Assembly: GCF_001465595.2 (NCBI RefSeq)
Contig: NZ_CP013481.2
Coordinates: forward strand, 1,984,001-2,048,000
DNA: 64,000 bases
DNA from: Pandoraea apista
Lineage (GTDB): Bacteria; Pseudomonadota; Gammaproteobacteria; Burkholderiales; Burkholderiaceae
Reading direction: 5' to 3'
A program made the position numbers and the translations under genes. Shown one piece after another: positions 31,970 through 40,490 of the stretch (positions are counted from its first letter, which is position 1; the number at the start of each line of letters is the position of its first letter). The notes beneath the pieces are model-generated. The model was not told where the DNA came from. It saw only the letters and a program-made list of their open reading frames with translations, and did not search any database.

Positions 31970-34058
31970 AAGGCTACGCGCGTCTGTTCGGCGCGCGTGG
32001 ACACCTCCACCTCGCATTAGTGTGCCGGCTTGGGCCGACAAGTATCGCAAGCTCGCGAAGGAAGCAGGAAGTACGTCCGGAAACTGGGAGACGGCTACCG
32101 TCGAGATCGCTCGCGGACCGATGCTTGCGGTGACTGAGCCCGGTGTCCATGTCGTCACGACGATGGTGAGTACGCAGTTACTTAAGACAGCGTTGCTCGA
32201 AAACGTGTTCGGCTACTTTGCTCATCTCGATCCTTGCCCAATTTTGCTGCTGCAACCGAAGGAGGATGCAGCCGAGCAGTTCAGCAAAGAGCGAATCAGC
32301 CCTCTGATCCGCGTGACGCCAGCGCTGCGCGAACTGGTGGGGACGAGCAAAACGCGCAATGCCGATGAGACGCTGCTGTTCAAGGCGTTCCCCGGCGGGT
32401 TTCTGGCGCTCGCGGGCGCTGGCAGCCCTGATAACCTCGCCCGTCGTCCGGTGCGCGTCATCCTCGCTGACGAGGTCGACAAGTATCCGGTGACGCGTGA
32501 AGGAGAGCCGATCGCATTGGCAGAAGAGCGGACGGCGACATTTGGCGTCAACTGGCTTTCGATCCGCGCATGCTCGCCGACGATTGAGGACGAAAGCCGG
32601 ATTGAAGCGAGCTATAAGGAATCGGATCAGCGGCGTGCCTCCCTCGCGTGTCCCCACTGCGGGCACCGCATGTTTCCTGACTTCTTTAAGCACGTCGATT
32701 GGGACAAGCGCCGTGACGATAACGGCGATGTAGTGGAGCATTTCCCGAAGACGGCGAGGATCTCATGCGAGTCATGTGGCCAGATCTGGTCTGAAGGTGA
32801 CCGCCTGCGTGCGCTCCAGACGGCCCGTTGGCATCAGACGAAGCCGTTCGAGTGCTGCGGTTCTCGCCATGTCCCGCTCGATGATTACGAGCGTGCGTGG
32901 CGCGGACCGGAAGACTCACGTGAGACGACGGTCGACGCAGCGATCGCCCAAGTTTGGGATTGGTGGGAGAGTGACCGCCATGCGGTGTATCGCGCCAAGT
33001 GCCCTGAGTGTGGCGAATGGAAGGTCGACAATGAGCACGCCGGATTTCAAGCGAGCAAGCTCTACAGCCCGTGGCAAAAGGACAAGCCATCCGACATTGC
33101 GGCGAAGTGGCTGAAAGCCGAAGGCGACGAAGAAAAGAAGCAGACCTGGTGGAACACGCAGGCCGGCATGCCATATCGCCCGAACTCGGGCAAGGTGTTG
33201 CGCCTTGAGGCGCTCGTCGCACGCGGCGAACGCTGGGCAGCCCAAGTCCCGGACGGCGTAGCGGTTATCACCGTGGGTATTGACGTACAGGACTATCGAT
33301 TTGAAATCGAAGTTGTTGGCTGGGGCAGAAACGAGGAAAGCTGGTCGATCGACTACGAAGTCATCGAGGGTGATCTCGAAACCCCGGGGCCGTGGGAGCA
33401 ACTCGATGCGTATCTCGATCAGATCTGGCATCGAGCAGACGGGCGACCTTTTGAAGCGATGGCGGCTTGCATCGACTCTGGTGGCCATCACACGCAGAAG
33501 GTCTACGAATTCTCTAAGGCCCGGCTAGGCAGAAAGATCTGGGCCATCAAGGGGGAGTCGGCCGTAAGCGGCAAGCGCAACCCGGTTTGGCCGGTTAAGA
33601 AGCCATCCCGACGCACGAAGGCATCGTTCCGGCCGGTAATCCTTGGGGTCAATACAGCAAAGGACACAGTACGCAATCGACTCCACATTGAAGAGCCTGG
33701 GCCTGGCTTCATGCACTTCCCCAACGATCGAGACATCGGCTACTTCGAGCAACTCACGTCGGAGCGATCGGTGGTGAAGGTGTCGGGGGGGCAGAAGTAT
33801 CGGGTGTGGGAGTTGCCGTCTGGGCGAGCGAATGAAGCGCTCGATTGCCGCGTGTACGCCTACGGCGCGCTCTGTGGCTTGACGCACCTCGGTTTGAAGC
33901 TGAATCGCCGCGCAGACATGGTTGCGCAACCGCTTGACGATACGGCCTTACCGCCGGTGTCGGCGCCGTGGCCCGCTTCCGCGCAGTCGATTCAGGCGCC
34001 AGTCGCGTCAATCGATACTGAACCACCCCGTAGGAAGCTTACGGGGCGACTAGCTTAG
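31905..34058 (+). CDS. Terminase large subunit, lambda gpA family
   Basis: 717 residues. ATPase part: WETATVEIARGPMLAVTEPG, VSTQLLKTALLENVFGYF (the degenerate Walker A region of gpA) and RPVRVILADEVDKYPVTREG (Walker B). Two CxxC pairs (ACPHCGHRMFPDF and CESCGQIW) form a zinc region at about 245-295. The nuclease part holds VITVGIDVQDYRFEIEVVGW and the ALDCRVYAYGAL end. It makes cohesive ends at a cos site and packages prophage B DNA, unlike the headful-type enzyme of prophage A. Confidence 0.93.
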   Translation: MSISKSPNLASLKPISPKGKAERLRASVRRAWTPPPRISVPAWADKYRKLAKEAGSTSGNWETATVEIARGPMLAVTEPGVHVVTTMVSTQLLKTALLENVFGYFAHLDPCPILLLQPKEDAAEQFSKERISPLIRVTPALRELVGTSKTRNADETLLFKAFPGGFLALAGAGSPDNLARRPVRVILADEVDKYPVTREGEPIALAEERTATFGVNWLSIRACSPTIEDESRIEASYKESDQRRASLACPHCGHRMFPDFFKHVDWDKRRDDNGDVVEHFPKTARISCESCGQIWSEGDRLRALQTARWHQTKPFECCGSRHVPLDDYERAWRGPEDSRETTVDAAIAQVWDWWESDRHAVYRAKCPECGEWKVDNEHAGFQASKLYSPWQKDKPSDIAAKWLKAEGDEEKKQTWWNTQAGMPYRPNSGKVLRLEALVARGERWAAQVPDGVAVITVGIDVQDYRFEIEVVGWGRNEESWSIDYEVIEGDLETPGPWEQLDAYLDQIWHRADGRPFEAMAACIDSGGHHTQKVYEFSKARLGRKIWAIKGESAVSGKRNPVWPVKKPSRRTKASFRPVILGVNTAKDTVRNRLHIEEPGPGFMHFPNDRDIGYFEQLTSERSVVKVSGGQKYRVWELPSGRANEALDCRVYAYGALCGLTHLGLKLNRRADMVAQPLDDTALPPVSAPWPASAQSIQAPVASIDTEPPRRKLTGRLA

Positions 34059-34065
34059 GGATGAA

Positions 34066-34311
34066 ATGGCTATCACGGACGGAATGAGCACTGCGGACAT
34101 GCAGTCGAGGCTGGCCGCCCTGCAAGCGGCCTACTTTGATCTCTCATCAGGCTCGAAGATTGTGACGGCCACTTACAACCAGGGTGACGGAACGAAGTCG
34201 GTCACTTATCAGCAGGCCGACTTGACGGCGATGTACCGGAGCATCCTGATGCTGCAAAAGGCACTCGGGATCATTACTCACTATCCACACGCGCGAAGAC
34301 CTTACTTCTAA
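34066..34311 (+). CDS. Head-tail joining protein gpW-like
   Basis: 81 residues (MSTADMQSRLAALQAAYFDL, then ATYNQGDGTKSVTYQQADLT and MYRSILMLQKALG). This is the gpW pattern of two helices around a beta hairpin. It sits between terminase and portal as in lambda and would fill the portal channel exit after packaging. It overlaps the portal start by one base. Confidence 0.85.
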   Translation: MAITDGMSTADMQSRLAALQAAYFDLSSGSKIVTATYNQGDGTKSVTYQQADLTAMYRSILMLQKALGIITHYPHARRPYF

Positions 34312-35990
34312 TGCCATCACTCATCGTCGATACATCGGGCAAGCCCTTCGGGGATTTGCCTAGTGGCAGTCGCGCGCGGGCAGATAGTGGATGGGGTGGG
34401 CCCGGAGTTACACAACCGCCGTACTCAAGCCTATTTCCTTACGAAGCGTCGAATGTACAAACGCAGGAGATGGGACAGTGGTTTCCGCAGATCCGCTCCC
34501 CGGATTCGGAGATCAACCAGCATCGAGATCGGATGGTCTCGCGTTCGCGAGATCTGGCGCGCAACGATGGCTGGGCACACGGCGGTATCAGCCGCATCCT
34601 CGACAATACTGTCGGCGCGCACCTGCGCCTGTCATCGAGCCCCGATTGGCGGCTTCTTCGCCGCTTTAATAAGGGCTTCGACGCACAGTGGGCCGACGAG
34701 TTTGGCAAAGCGGTTGAGGCTTTGTGGCGCGGGTATTCGGAGGATTTGGGCCACTACAACGATCTGACGCGCCAACTTACCGTCTCGCAACAGATGCGAC
34801 TCGGATTGCGGCATAAGTTGGTCGATGGCGAGGATCTCGTCGTTGCCTATTGGAAGCCCGAGCGCGTAGGACGCGGCGGCGCTCAATACGCAACGACGTT
34901 TTTGGTTGTGGATCCGGATCGCCTCTCGAATCCGTATCAAATGGTCGATACCAAGTATATGCGTGGTGGCGTGGAGATCGATGACGACGGAGTCCCGGTC
35001 GCTTACCACATCCGAAAGGCCCATCAAAACGACTGGTACAACGCTGCCGAGTCGATGGTTTGGGAGCGGGTCGTGCGTGAGGACGAGGATGGCTGGCGTC
35101 GTGTAATTCACGACTTCGAGCGTGATCGTGCCGGACAGAATCGAGGCATCGGCGTGTTCACGCCGGTCTTGGCTCACATGAAGATGTTGGCACGGTACTA
35201 CGGAGTAGAGCTTCAGGCCGCCACAGTTGCGACGATCTTCGGGACATACGTGACCAGTCCGTACGATCCGGCAATGATCGAGGCGGCGATGGATTCCGCT
35301 CGTGGTGATCAGGAAATGGGGTTCTATCAGGACCTCCGCGCCGAATGGGCAAAGGATCGCCCGGCAATGCTCAATGGAGTACGAGTCCCGACTCTCGCGC
35401 CTGGTGAAGAAATCAAACAGGTTGCGGCTGCCCATCCTCACGATGGATTTGAGGATTTCGCGCATGAGATGCTCCGATCCGTCGCGGCGGCGCTCGGAGT
35501 CTCGGCTGAGCAAATTACGCAAGACTGGAGTAAGACCAACTATTCGAGCGCTCGCGCGGCGCTTCTTGAAAGTTGGAAAACGCTTAGCCGCCGCAACGCC
35601 GAGTTCAAGATTGGGACGGCCACTCCGATGTTTGCGGCATGGCTTCGTGAGCCTATGGAGCGCGGTGATCTCGATGATGTCCTGCCGCGCAACGCGCCCG
35701 AATTCGTCGAGGCGGCAACAGCATATGCACGTTGCGACTGGCTTGGTGTGGCGCGCGGCTGGGTCGATCCGGTCAAGGAGAAGCAGGGCGCAGTTCTCGG
35801 GATGGACGCTGGTCTGTCGACTCTTAAGCGAGAGTGTGCGGAGCAGGGTTTGGACTGGGAGGAGGTGCTCGCGCAACGGGCGCTGGAAATCTCAGCGATG
35901 GAGCGACTCGGTATTCCGCTTCCGAAGTGGACCGGCGCCTCACCTGCGGAGCAAGTGGCAACACCTGAAGAGGCACCCGAACCACAATGA
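34311..35990 (+). CDS. Portal protein, lambda gpB family
   Basis: 559 residues. Characteristic segments: RDLARNDGWAHGGISRILDN, TVSQQMRLGLRHKLVDGEDL, TKYMRGGVEIDDDGVPVAYH and EMLRSVAAALGVSAEQITQD with SKTNYSSARAALLESW. This is the lambda-type portal, unrelated in sequence to the P22-type portal of prophage A. Start overlaps gpW, and the end overlaps the protease gene. Confidence 0.92.
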   Translation: MPSLIVDTSGKPFGDLPSGSRARADSGWGGPGVTQPPYSSLFPYEASNVQTQEMGQWFPQIRSPDSEINQHRDRMVSRSRDLARNDGWAHGGISRILDNTVGAHLRLSSSPDWRLLRRFNKGFDAQWADEFGKAVEALWRGYSEDLGHYNDLTRQLTVSQQMRLGLRHKLVDGEDLVVAYWKPERVGRGGAQYATTFLVVDPDRLSNPYQMVDTKYMRGGVEIDDDGVPVAYHIRKAHQNDWYNAAESMVWERVVREDEDGWRRVIHDFERDRAGQNRGIGVFTPVLAHMKMLARYYGVELQAATVATIFGTYVTSPYDPAMIEAAMDSARGDQEMGFYQDLRAEWAKDRPAMLNGVRVPTLAPGEEIKQVAAAHPHDGFEDFAHEMLRSVAAALGVSAEQITQDWSKTNYSSARAALLESWKTLSRRNAEFKIGTATPMFAAWLREPMERGDLDDVLPRNAPEFVEAATAYARCDWLGVARGWVDPVKEKQGAVLGMDAGLSTLKRECAEQGLDWEEVLAQRALEISAMERLGIPLPKWTGASPAEQVATPEEAPEPQ

Positions 35991-36865
35991 AGAGCTACCC
36001 ATTTGCAGCGGCACGGATTTTTGATGTTCCACTCGCTATTCATCCTGCGAAGGGGCAGGTGATCGCCAAGGCGCTCGCTAGCCGGTTCGGCATTTCCGAT
36101 GTTGAGTTTGCCGGAGGCGCTCCGACGGTTGTCACGCCGATGGCGTATGACGAGTGGGACGACGGCCCGAGTGGTTCGAGTGATGAGACGCCGTATGACC
36201 TCCATGAGGGCGTTGCGATTATCGACGTCTCGGGCACGCTTGTGCAGAAAAGCAGCAATCTACGGCCATATTCGGGAATGCTCGGCTACAACGCGATTCG
36301 GCACAACTTCATCGACGCGCTGAACGATAAGAAGGTGCGAGCGATTGCGCTTTCGATTGACTCTCCCGGCGGAGAGGTAGCGGGCTGCTTTGATTTGGCT
36401 GATTTGATATATGAGTCGCGCCGCGTTAAGCCGACGCTCGCTATCCTGAGCGAGTCGGCGTTCAGCGCGGCATATGCACTTGCCAGTGCATGCGAGCAGA
36501 TCACCGTCCCTCGCACGGGGGGAACCGGTTCTGTCGGCGTGATTTGCATGCACATCGATCAATCCAAAGCAATCGATCGAGCGGGTCTGGCCGTCACCAT
36601 CATCAAGTATGGCGATCGCAAGGCCGACGGGAATCAATTCAATCCTCTGACAAAAGAGGCGCTGGAGCGATTCCAGTCCGACGTTGACGAAATGGGTGAG
36701 TTGTTCGTCGCCACTGTAGCCCGCAACCGTAATTTGCCAGTGGAAACCGTTCGGAAAACGCAGGCAACAACATTCTTAGGCGCCGCCGGCGTCGAGATCG
36801 GCTTCGCTGATGCCGTAATGGCACCGGATGAGGCATTGCGCTCCCTGCTCGCCGAGCTGGGCTAA
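35987..36865 (+). CDS. Capsid maturation protease, S49 family (gpC-like)
   Basis: 292 residues. SppA-like core: AIIDVSGTLVQKSS, ALSIDSPGGEVAGCFDLADL (124-129 DSPGGE), SESAFSAAYALAS with the likely nucleophile Ser160, and YGDRKADGN with the general-base Lys212. It cleaves scaffold and portal or capsid during maturation. In lambda the C gene also encodes the nested scaffold Nu3; here a separate acidic protein gene follows and may serve as scaffold. Confidence 0.88.
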   Translation: MKSYPFAAARIFDVPLAIHPAKGQVIAKALASRFGISDVEFAGGAPTVVTPMAYDEWDDGPSGSSDETPYDLHEGVAIIDVSGTLVQKSSNLRPYSGMLGYNAIRHNFIDALNDKKVRAIALSIDSPGGEVAGCFDLADLIYESRRVKPTLAILSESAFSAAYALASACEQITVPRTGGTGSVGVICMHIDQSKAIDRAGLAVTIIKYGDRKADGNQFNPLTKEALERFQSDVDEMGELFVATVARNRNLPVETVRKTQATTFLGAAGVEIGFADAVMAPDEALRSLLAELG

Positions 36866-36893
36866 CACTTCCCAAACCCAAGAGGTTACAGGT

Positions 36894-37550
36894 ATGACTA
36901 TTCTCTCCCTCGCGGCGCGCCGGCTTTCGTTCGCCCATCTCGCCGGCTTTGCGACTCGCGGCGCGCGCGCTGAAGACGACAAACCCGAAGACGAAGACAC
37001 AAAGCAGGGCCGTCGCGCCGATGACGACAGCCCGGAAGAGCAGGACCGCGACGACGGTAATGGCTCGAAAGGCAAGAAGGGAAAGCGAGCCGAAGACCGT
37101 AACGATGACCCGGATGCCGAAGACGACGAAATGGACGATTCCAGCAAAGGGAAGAAGGGTAAGCGTGCCGACGATGACGCAGACCCTGAGGCAGAAGACG
37201 ATGACGACACCGATCCCGACGCCGAAGATGACGACGGTGAAATGCGGGGCAAGAGCGCCGTTGCTCGCGCTCGCTTGCGTGAACAGGCTCGCTGTGCCGC
37301 CATCATGGGTTCGAAGGCAGCGGGCCGAAACGTCGAATTGGCCGCGAATCTCGCTTTCAAAACGCGTATGACGCGACAGGAAGCGTTGGCGGTGTTGCGC
37401 AGTTCACCTGCCGCAAGTACGGCGAATCATTCGCGCGCGGCGCGGAATCCGAATCTCGGCGCAGGCGGCGAAATGCAACGCAGTTCCGCGCATGCCACCA
37501 GTTCCGGGTGGGAGCGTGCATTTTCGAAGGTCACGGGCAAGCGCGCGTAA
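36894..37550 (+). CDS. Highly acidic repeat protein, possible scaffold
   Basis: 218 residues from ATG 36894. Residues 25-120 are a low-complexity run of Asp/Glu broken by repeated GKKGKRA blocks (three copies, at about 56-82 and 99). The C-terminal 90 residues are helical (MRGKSAVARARLREQARCAA). The region has internal DNA repeats. Its place between protease and decoration gene fits a capsid scaffold, and the C-terminal part resembles scaffold ends of protease-scaffold fusions. Confidence 0.6.
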   Translation: MTILSLAARRLSFAHLAGFATRGARAEDDKPEDEDTKQGRRADDDSPEEQDRDDGNGSKGKKGKRAEDRNDDPDAEDDEMDDSSKGKKGKRADDDADPEAEDDDDTDPDAEDDDGEMRGKSAVARARLREQARCAAIMGSKAAGRNVELAANLAFKTRMTRQEALAVLRSSPAASTANHSRAARNPNLGAGGEMQRSSAHATSSGWERAFSKVTGKRA

Positions 37551-37580
37551 CCAATTCATCTTCTCAAAGGGTCTCTGATC

Positions 37581-38228
37581 ATGAGTTACGTTTCTCGCTC
37601 GCCTCTTGTCGAGGCATGGCATCCCGGCGGCTTCCTGGTCTCGCAACCGCGTGGCCACCGTCATATCGATCGCGGCACCTTTTCTGGTGCTGTCAAAGTG
37701 CTTCCCGGCACCGTCATGGGCAAACAGACAGTCGGCACCGTGGCCACCGCAGCGGCGCTGGGAACGAATACCGGCAATGGCACGTTCGGGGCAATCACGG
37801 TTGGCGCTGCCACGGCAGGCGCCTACACGGTCGAATTCGACGATGCGACCCACTTCGTGGTCTCCGATCCGACAGGAAAAGAGGTCGGCCACGGCACGGC
37901 AGGCGCGGCTTTCAACGCCGGTGGCCTCGGCTTCACCATTACAGCCGGTGGCACGGCGTTTGCGCCGGGTGACAGCTTCACGGTTACCGTGGCCGCAGGC
38001 GCTGGCAAGTGGGTTCCTTGCACGAAGACGGCTACGGACGGTTCGCAAGTTGCTGCTGGCATTTCTTTCGGCTTGGTCGATGCGACGCTCAACGACACGC
38101 CGGGGGCTCTGGTAGTGCGCGACTGTGAAGTGAACAGCTCAGAGCTGGTTTGGGATGCGTCGATGGATGCGCCTGCCCAAGCGGCGGCGCTCGCTCAGCT
38201 TCTCACGCTGAAGATCATCCCGCGCTAA
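37581..38228 (+). CDS. Head decoration protein gpD-like with inserted domain
   Basis: 215 residues, about twice lambda gpD. The gpD halves are residues 1-50 (VEAWHPGGFLVSQPRGHRHI) and about 130-215 (AAGISFGLVDATLNDTPGAL, then AQLLTLKIIPR). Between them is a beta-rich insert of about 80 residues (NGTFGAITVGAATAGAYTVE, then FTITAGGTAFAPGDSF). Such inserts are known in this family. It trimerises on capsid threefold axes to stabilise the packed head. Confidence 0.82.
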   Translation: MSYVSRSPLVEAWHPGGFLVSQPRGHRHIDRGTFSGAVKVLPGTVMGKQTVGTVATAAALGTNTGNGTFGAITVGAATAGAYTVEFDDATHFVVSDPTGKEVGHGTAGAAFNAGGLGFTITAGGTAFAPGDSFTVTVAAGAGKWVPCTKTATDGSQVAAGISFGLVDATLNDTPGALVVRDCEVNSSELVWDASMDAPAQAAALAQLLTLKIIPR

Positions 38229-38255
38229 CCCCAAAACCTCGACACGAACAGACAG

Positions 38256-38276
38256 GCCGCCTCCGGGCGGCTTTTT
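38256..38276 (+). terminator. Terminator between decoration and capsid genes
   Basis: GCCGCC-TCCG-GGCGGC followed by TTTTT. It lies in the middle of the head operon, so it probably tunes the ratio of transcripts or is overridden by antitermination. Confidence 0.75.
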
Positions 38277-38298
38277 CATTTGCGAAGGAGCCGTTCAG

Positions 38299-39336
38299 AT
38301 GGCATCTCTTGATATTTTCAACCAGGACCCGTTCTCCACGGTCACGCTGACCGCTGCGGTCGACAAGTATCCGTATCAGCCGCAAGCGCTTGGCGAACTC
38401 GAAATCTTCGAGGACGATCCGATTCGCACGACCGCCCTCGTTGTCGAGCAACGGCAGGGCCAACTGGTCGTGATCCCGCTGAGTGAGCGCGGCGAAGAAG
38501 GCACGCAACGCACGACCGAGAAGCGTCAGGCGCGCTACTTTGACGTTCCGCGCCTGCGCCACTCGGACACGATCTACGCCAATGAGCTTCAGAACATTCG
38601 TGCCTTTGGCACGGAGTCGGAACTGATGCAGGTGCAGGACGAAGTTGCCCGCCGCCTAGCTGGCCCGACCGGTTTGCTGAAGAACATCGAGTACACCTGG
38701 GAGTACCAACGCCTTGCGGCTGTGCAAGGGTTGTTCACCGATGCCGACGGCACTGTGCGCTACAACTGGTTTCAGGAGTTTGGCATTACCCCGGCACCGG
38801 AGATTGCTTTCAATCTCGCTGCCGCAGCGCCGAATACTCTCCGCCCGCTCTGCAATCAGATTACACGGGCGATGGCACGAAAGGCGCAGGGCGCGTTCAC
38901 GCCGTCGACTAAGGTGTTCGCGCTGTGCGGCGATGCGTTCTATGACCAGTTTGTGAATCACCCGGACGTGATTCGCACCTTCGTGAACTGGAGCGACGCA
39001 CTGGAAATTCGCGGCGGCAGCGCCGGCGGCGCGTTCTCGGCCTTTGAGTTCGGCGGCATCAAGTGGCTGAACTACCGCGGGTCGGACGATAACGCGACCA
39101 TCAAGATCCCGGACGACAAGGTCAAGTTCTTCCCCGTCGGTGCGCCGGGCGTGTTCCGCCGTGCACTGGCACCGGGTGAATCGTTCCAATGGGTCAACAC
39201 CCCGGGCAAACCGGTGTACGTGGTGCCGATCATGGATCGGGACCGCAACGAGTGGTGGAAGATGGAAGTGAGTTCATACCCGCTTCACATCTGCACCCGT
39301 CCGGAAGTTCTGTTCAGCGGCCGTTCGGAGGCTTAA
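38299..39336 (+). CDS. Major capsid protein E, lambda family
   Basis: 345 residues. The family pattern is seen in DIFNQDPFSTVTLTAAVDKY, ALVVEQRQGQLVVIPLSERG, LQNIRAFGTESELMQVQDEV and IKWLNYRGSDDNATIKIPDD. HK97-fold shell protein of prophage B, of a different family from the prophage A capsid. GAAGGAG lies before ATG 38299. Confidence 0.92.
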   Translation: MASLDIFNQDPFSTVTLTAAVDKYPYQPQALGELEIFEDDPIRTTALVVEQRQGQLVVIPLSERGEEGTQRTTEKRQARYFDVPRLRHSDTIYANELQNIRAFGTESELMQVQDEVARRLAGPTGLLKNIEYTWEYQRLAAVQGLFTDADGTVRYNWFQEFGITPAPEIAFNLAAAAPNTLRPLCNQITRAMARKAQGAFTPSTKVFALCGDAFYDQFVNHPDVIRTFVNWSDALEIRGGSAGGAFSAFEFGGIKWLNYRGSDDNATIKIPDDKVKFFPVGAPGVFRRALAPGESFQWVNTPGKPVYVVPIMDRDRNEWWKMEVSSYPLHICTRPEVLFSGRSEA

Positions 39337-39669
39337 ATGCCCGTTGACTGGGACGCCGACGTTCTCGGTCCCTTGGTTGGCGTGTTCGGCGAGCCGGTGC
39401 AATATCGGCCGCGCGCCGGCGCGCCGTTGACGATCAATGGGGTGTTCGATGACGCGTACCAGAAGGAAATGCTCTTCTCGGACGCATCCGTCGAGATGAC
39501 AACCGTTCAGGCTGTTCTTGGCGTTCAGTTGTCGCAGTTTGGCGTGCCGCCAGCCCAGAACGATCAGTTGACGATTGTTCGCACCGGCGGCGCTTACGTC
39601 GTGAAAGATGTTCGAGTCGACAGTCACGGCGGCGCCAAACTGATTCTGAGCAAGATGGGGGCGCAGTGA
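39337..39669 (+). CDS. Head-tail joining protein (gpFII-like)
   Basis: 110 residues beginning MPVDWDADVLGPLVGVFGEP. The GAPLTINGVFDDAYQKEMLF and QLTIVRTGGAYVVKDVRVDS segments fit the Phage_attach/FII family, small beta-barrel connectors at the tail end of the head. It directly abuts the capsid gene. Confidence 0.75.
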   Translation: MPVDWDADVLGPLVGVFGEPVQYRPRAGAPLTINGVFDDAYQKEMLFSDASVEMTTVQAVLGVQLSQFGVPPAQNDQLTIVRTGGAYVVKDVRVDSHGGAKLILSKMGAQ

Positions 39670-40229
39670 CTACTTCGGCAGACATTCGCACCAAGTTCGT
39701 CGAGGCTCTCAAGGGCGCGACCGATGCGGGGGATTCCGTTTTCTCCCCGTTCGACTGGCCGACGATGGGCGACGCATATCCATGCGTTTTGGTACGTGCC
39801 CCAAAGGAGCGGAAGGAGTCGCAAGGGCCATTTCAGCCGGGATACGACGTCTACGCGACCCTACAGGTCGTAGCACGGACCACCTCGCCCGCTCAGGTTG
39901 GAGATGAGGGTTCGGCCGTTGCTCTGGCCGCGGCTGAGCGACTCAAGGCGCAGATCGAGGTTGCGCTGATTAACAACCCGCTCATCTGGAACGACTCGCA
40001 AGGTGGTTCGCTCATCGAGCAATTCGCTTCTATTGACTCGGAGATATCCACCTCATCCGATGGCGACATGCCCATGGCTGAGCTGGTCATGCATATCGAG
40101 GTCAAGTTCTACCAGGGGCCGGAAGACTTCTTTCCGATTCCGGCGGTGGCGATCGACGAAGTTCAAATCGCCGTATCGGTCCCGGACGGCACGCCGCAAC
40201 CCGGCATCATCATTCATCCACAACTCTGA
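39666..40229 (+). CDS. Tail completion/terminator-like protein
   Basis: 187 residues from GTG 39666, overlapping the previous stop. SADIRTKFVEALKGATDAGD, then ALAAAERLKAQIEVALINNP and MAELVMHIEVKFYQGPEDFF have the layout of tail completion or terminator proteins (gpU/Mu gp37-like). Position between head-tail joint and sheath supports this. Confidence 0.65.
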   Translation: MTTSADIRTKFVEALKGATDAGDSVFSPFDWPTMGDAYPCVLVRAPKERKESQGPFQPGYDVYATLQVVARTTSPAQVGDEGSAVALAAAERLKAQIEVALINNPLIWNDSQGGSLIEQFASIDSEISTSSDGDMPMAELVMHIEVKFYQGPEDFFPIPAVAIDEVQIAVSVPDGTPQPGIIIHPQL

Positions 40230-40238
40230 GGAGCGGCG

Positions 40239-40427
40239 ATGTTCATCAAGCCGGCACCTGGGATCAAGCTACGCGATCCCGAAACGAAGCAATTCGTCCC
40301 CGAATCCGGACAGGAAGTCGGGGAGTTTGACCTGTATTGGGTGCGCCGTATCAACGACGGCGATGCAATCAGGGTTTCAGAAGTACTACCCGATGCGCCG
40401 TCCGGAAAGCCGGGGAAGAGCGCATAA
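40239..40427 (+). CDS. DUF2635 protein (Mu gp38-like)
   Basis: 62 residues. MFIKPAPGIKLRDPETKQFV, then EVGEFDLYWVRRINDGDAIR match DUF2635, a small protein always found just before the Mu-type sheath gene. Function unknown; probably a tail component. Confidence 0.82.
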   Translation: MFIKPAPGIKLRDPETKQFVPESGQEVGEFDLYWVRRINDGDAIRVSEVLPDAPSGKPGKSA

Positions 40428-40451
40428 AACACCTCAATGAATTGAACAATC

Positions 40452-40473
40452 AACCCGCTTCGGCGGGTTTTTT
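40452..40473 (+). terminator. TTCG-loop terminator before the sheath gene
   Basis: AACCCGC / GCGGGTT with TTCG loop and six T. The 25 bases 40452-40476 are identical to those at 5930-5954 in prophage A. Confidence 0.85.
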
Positions 40474-40490
40474 GTTTTGGAGAACGCCAA

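Noticed and set aside
34632..35876. 414-residue minus-strand frame opposite the portal gene
   Set aside because: Antisense shadow; the portal on the plus strand is unambiguous.
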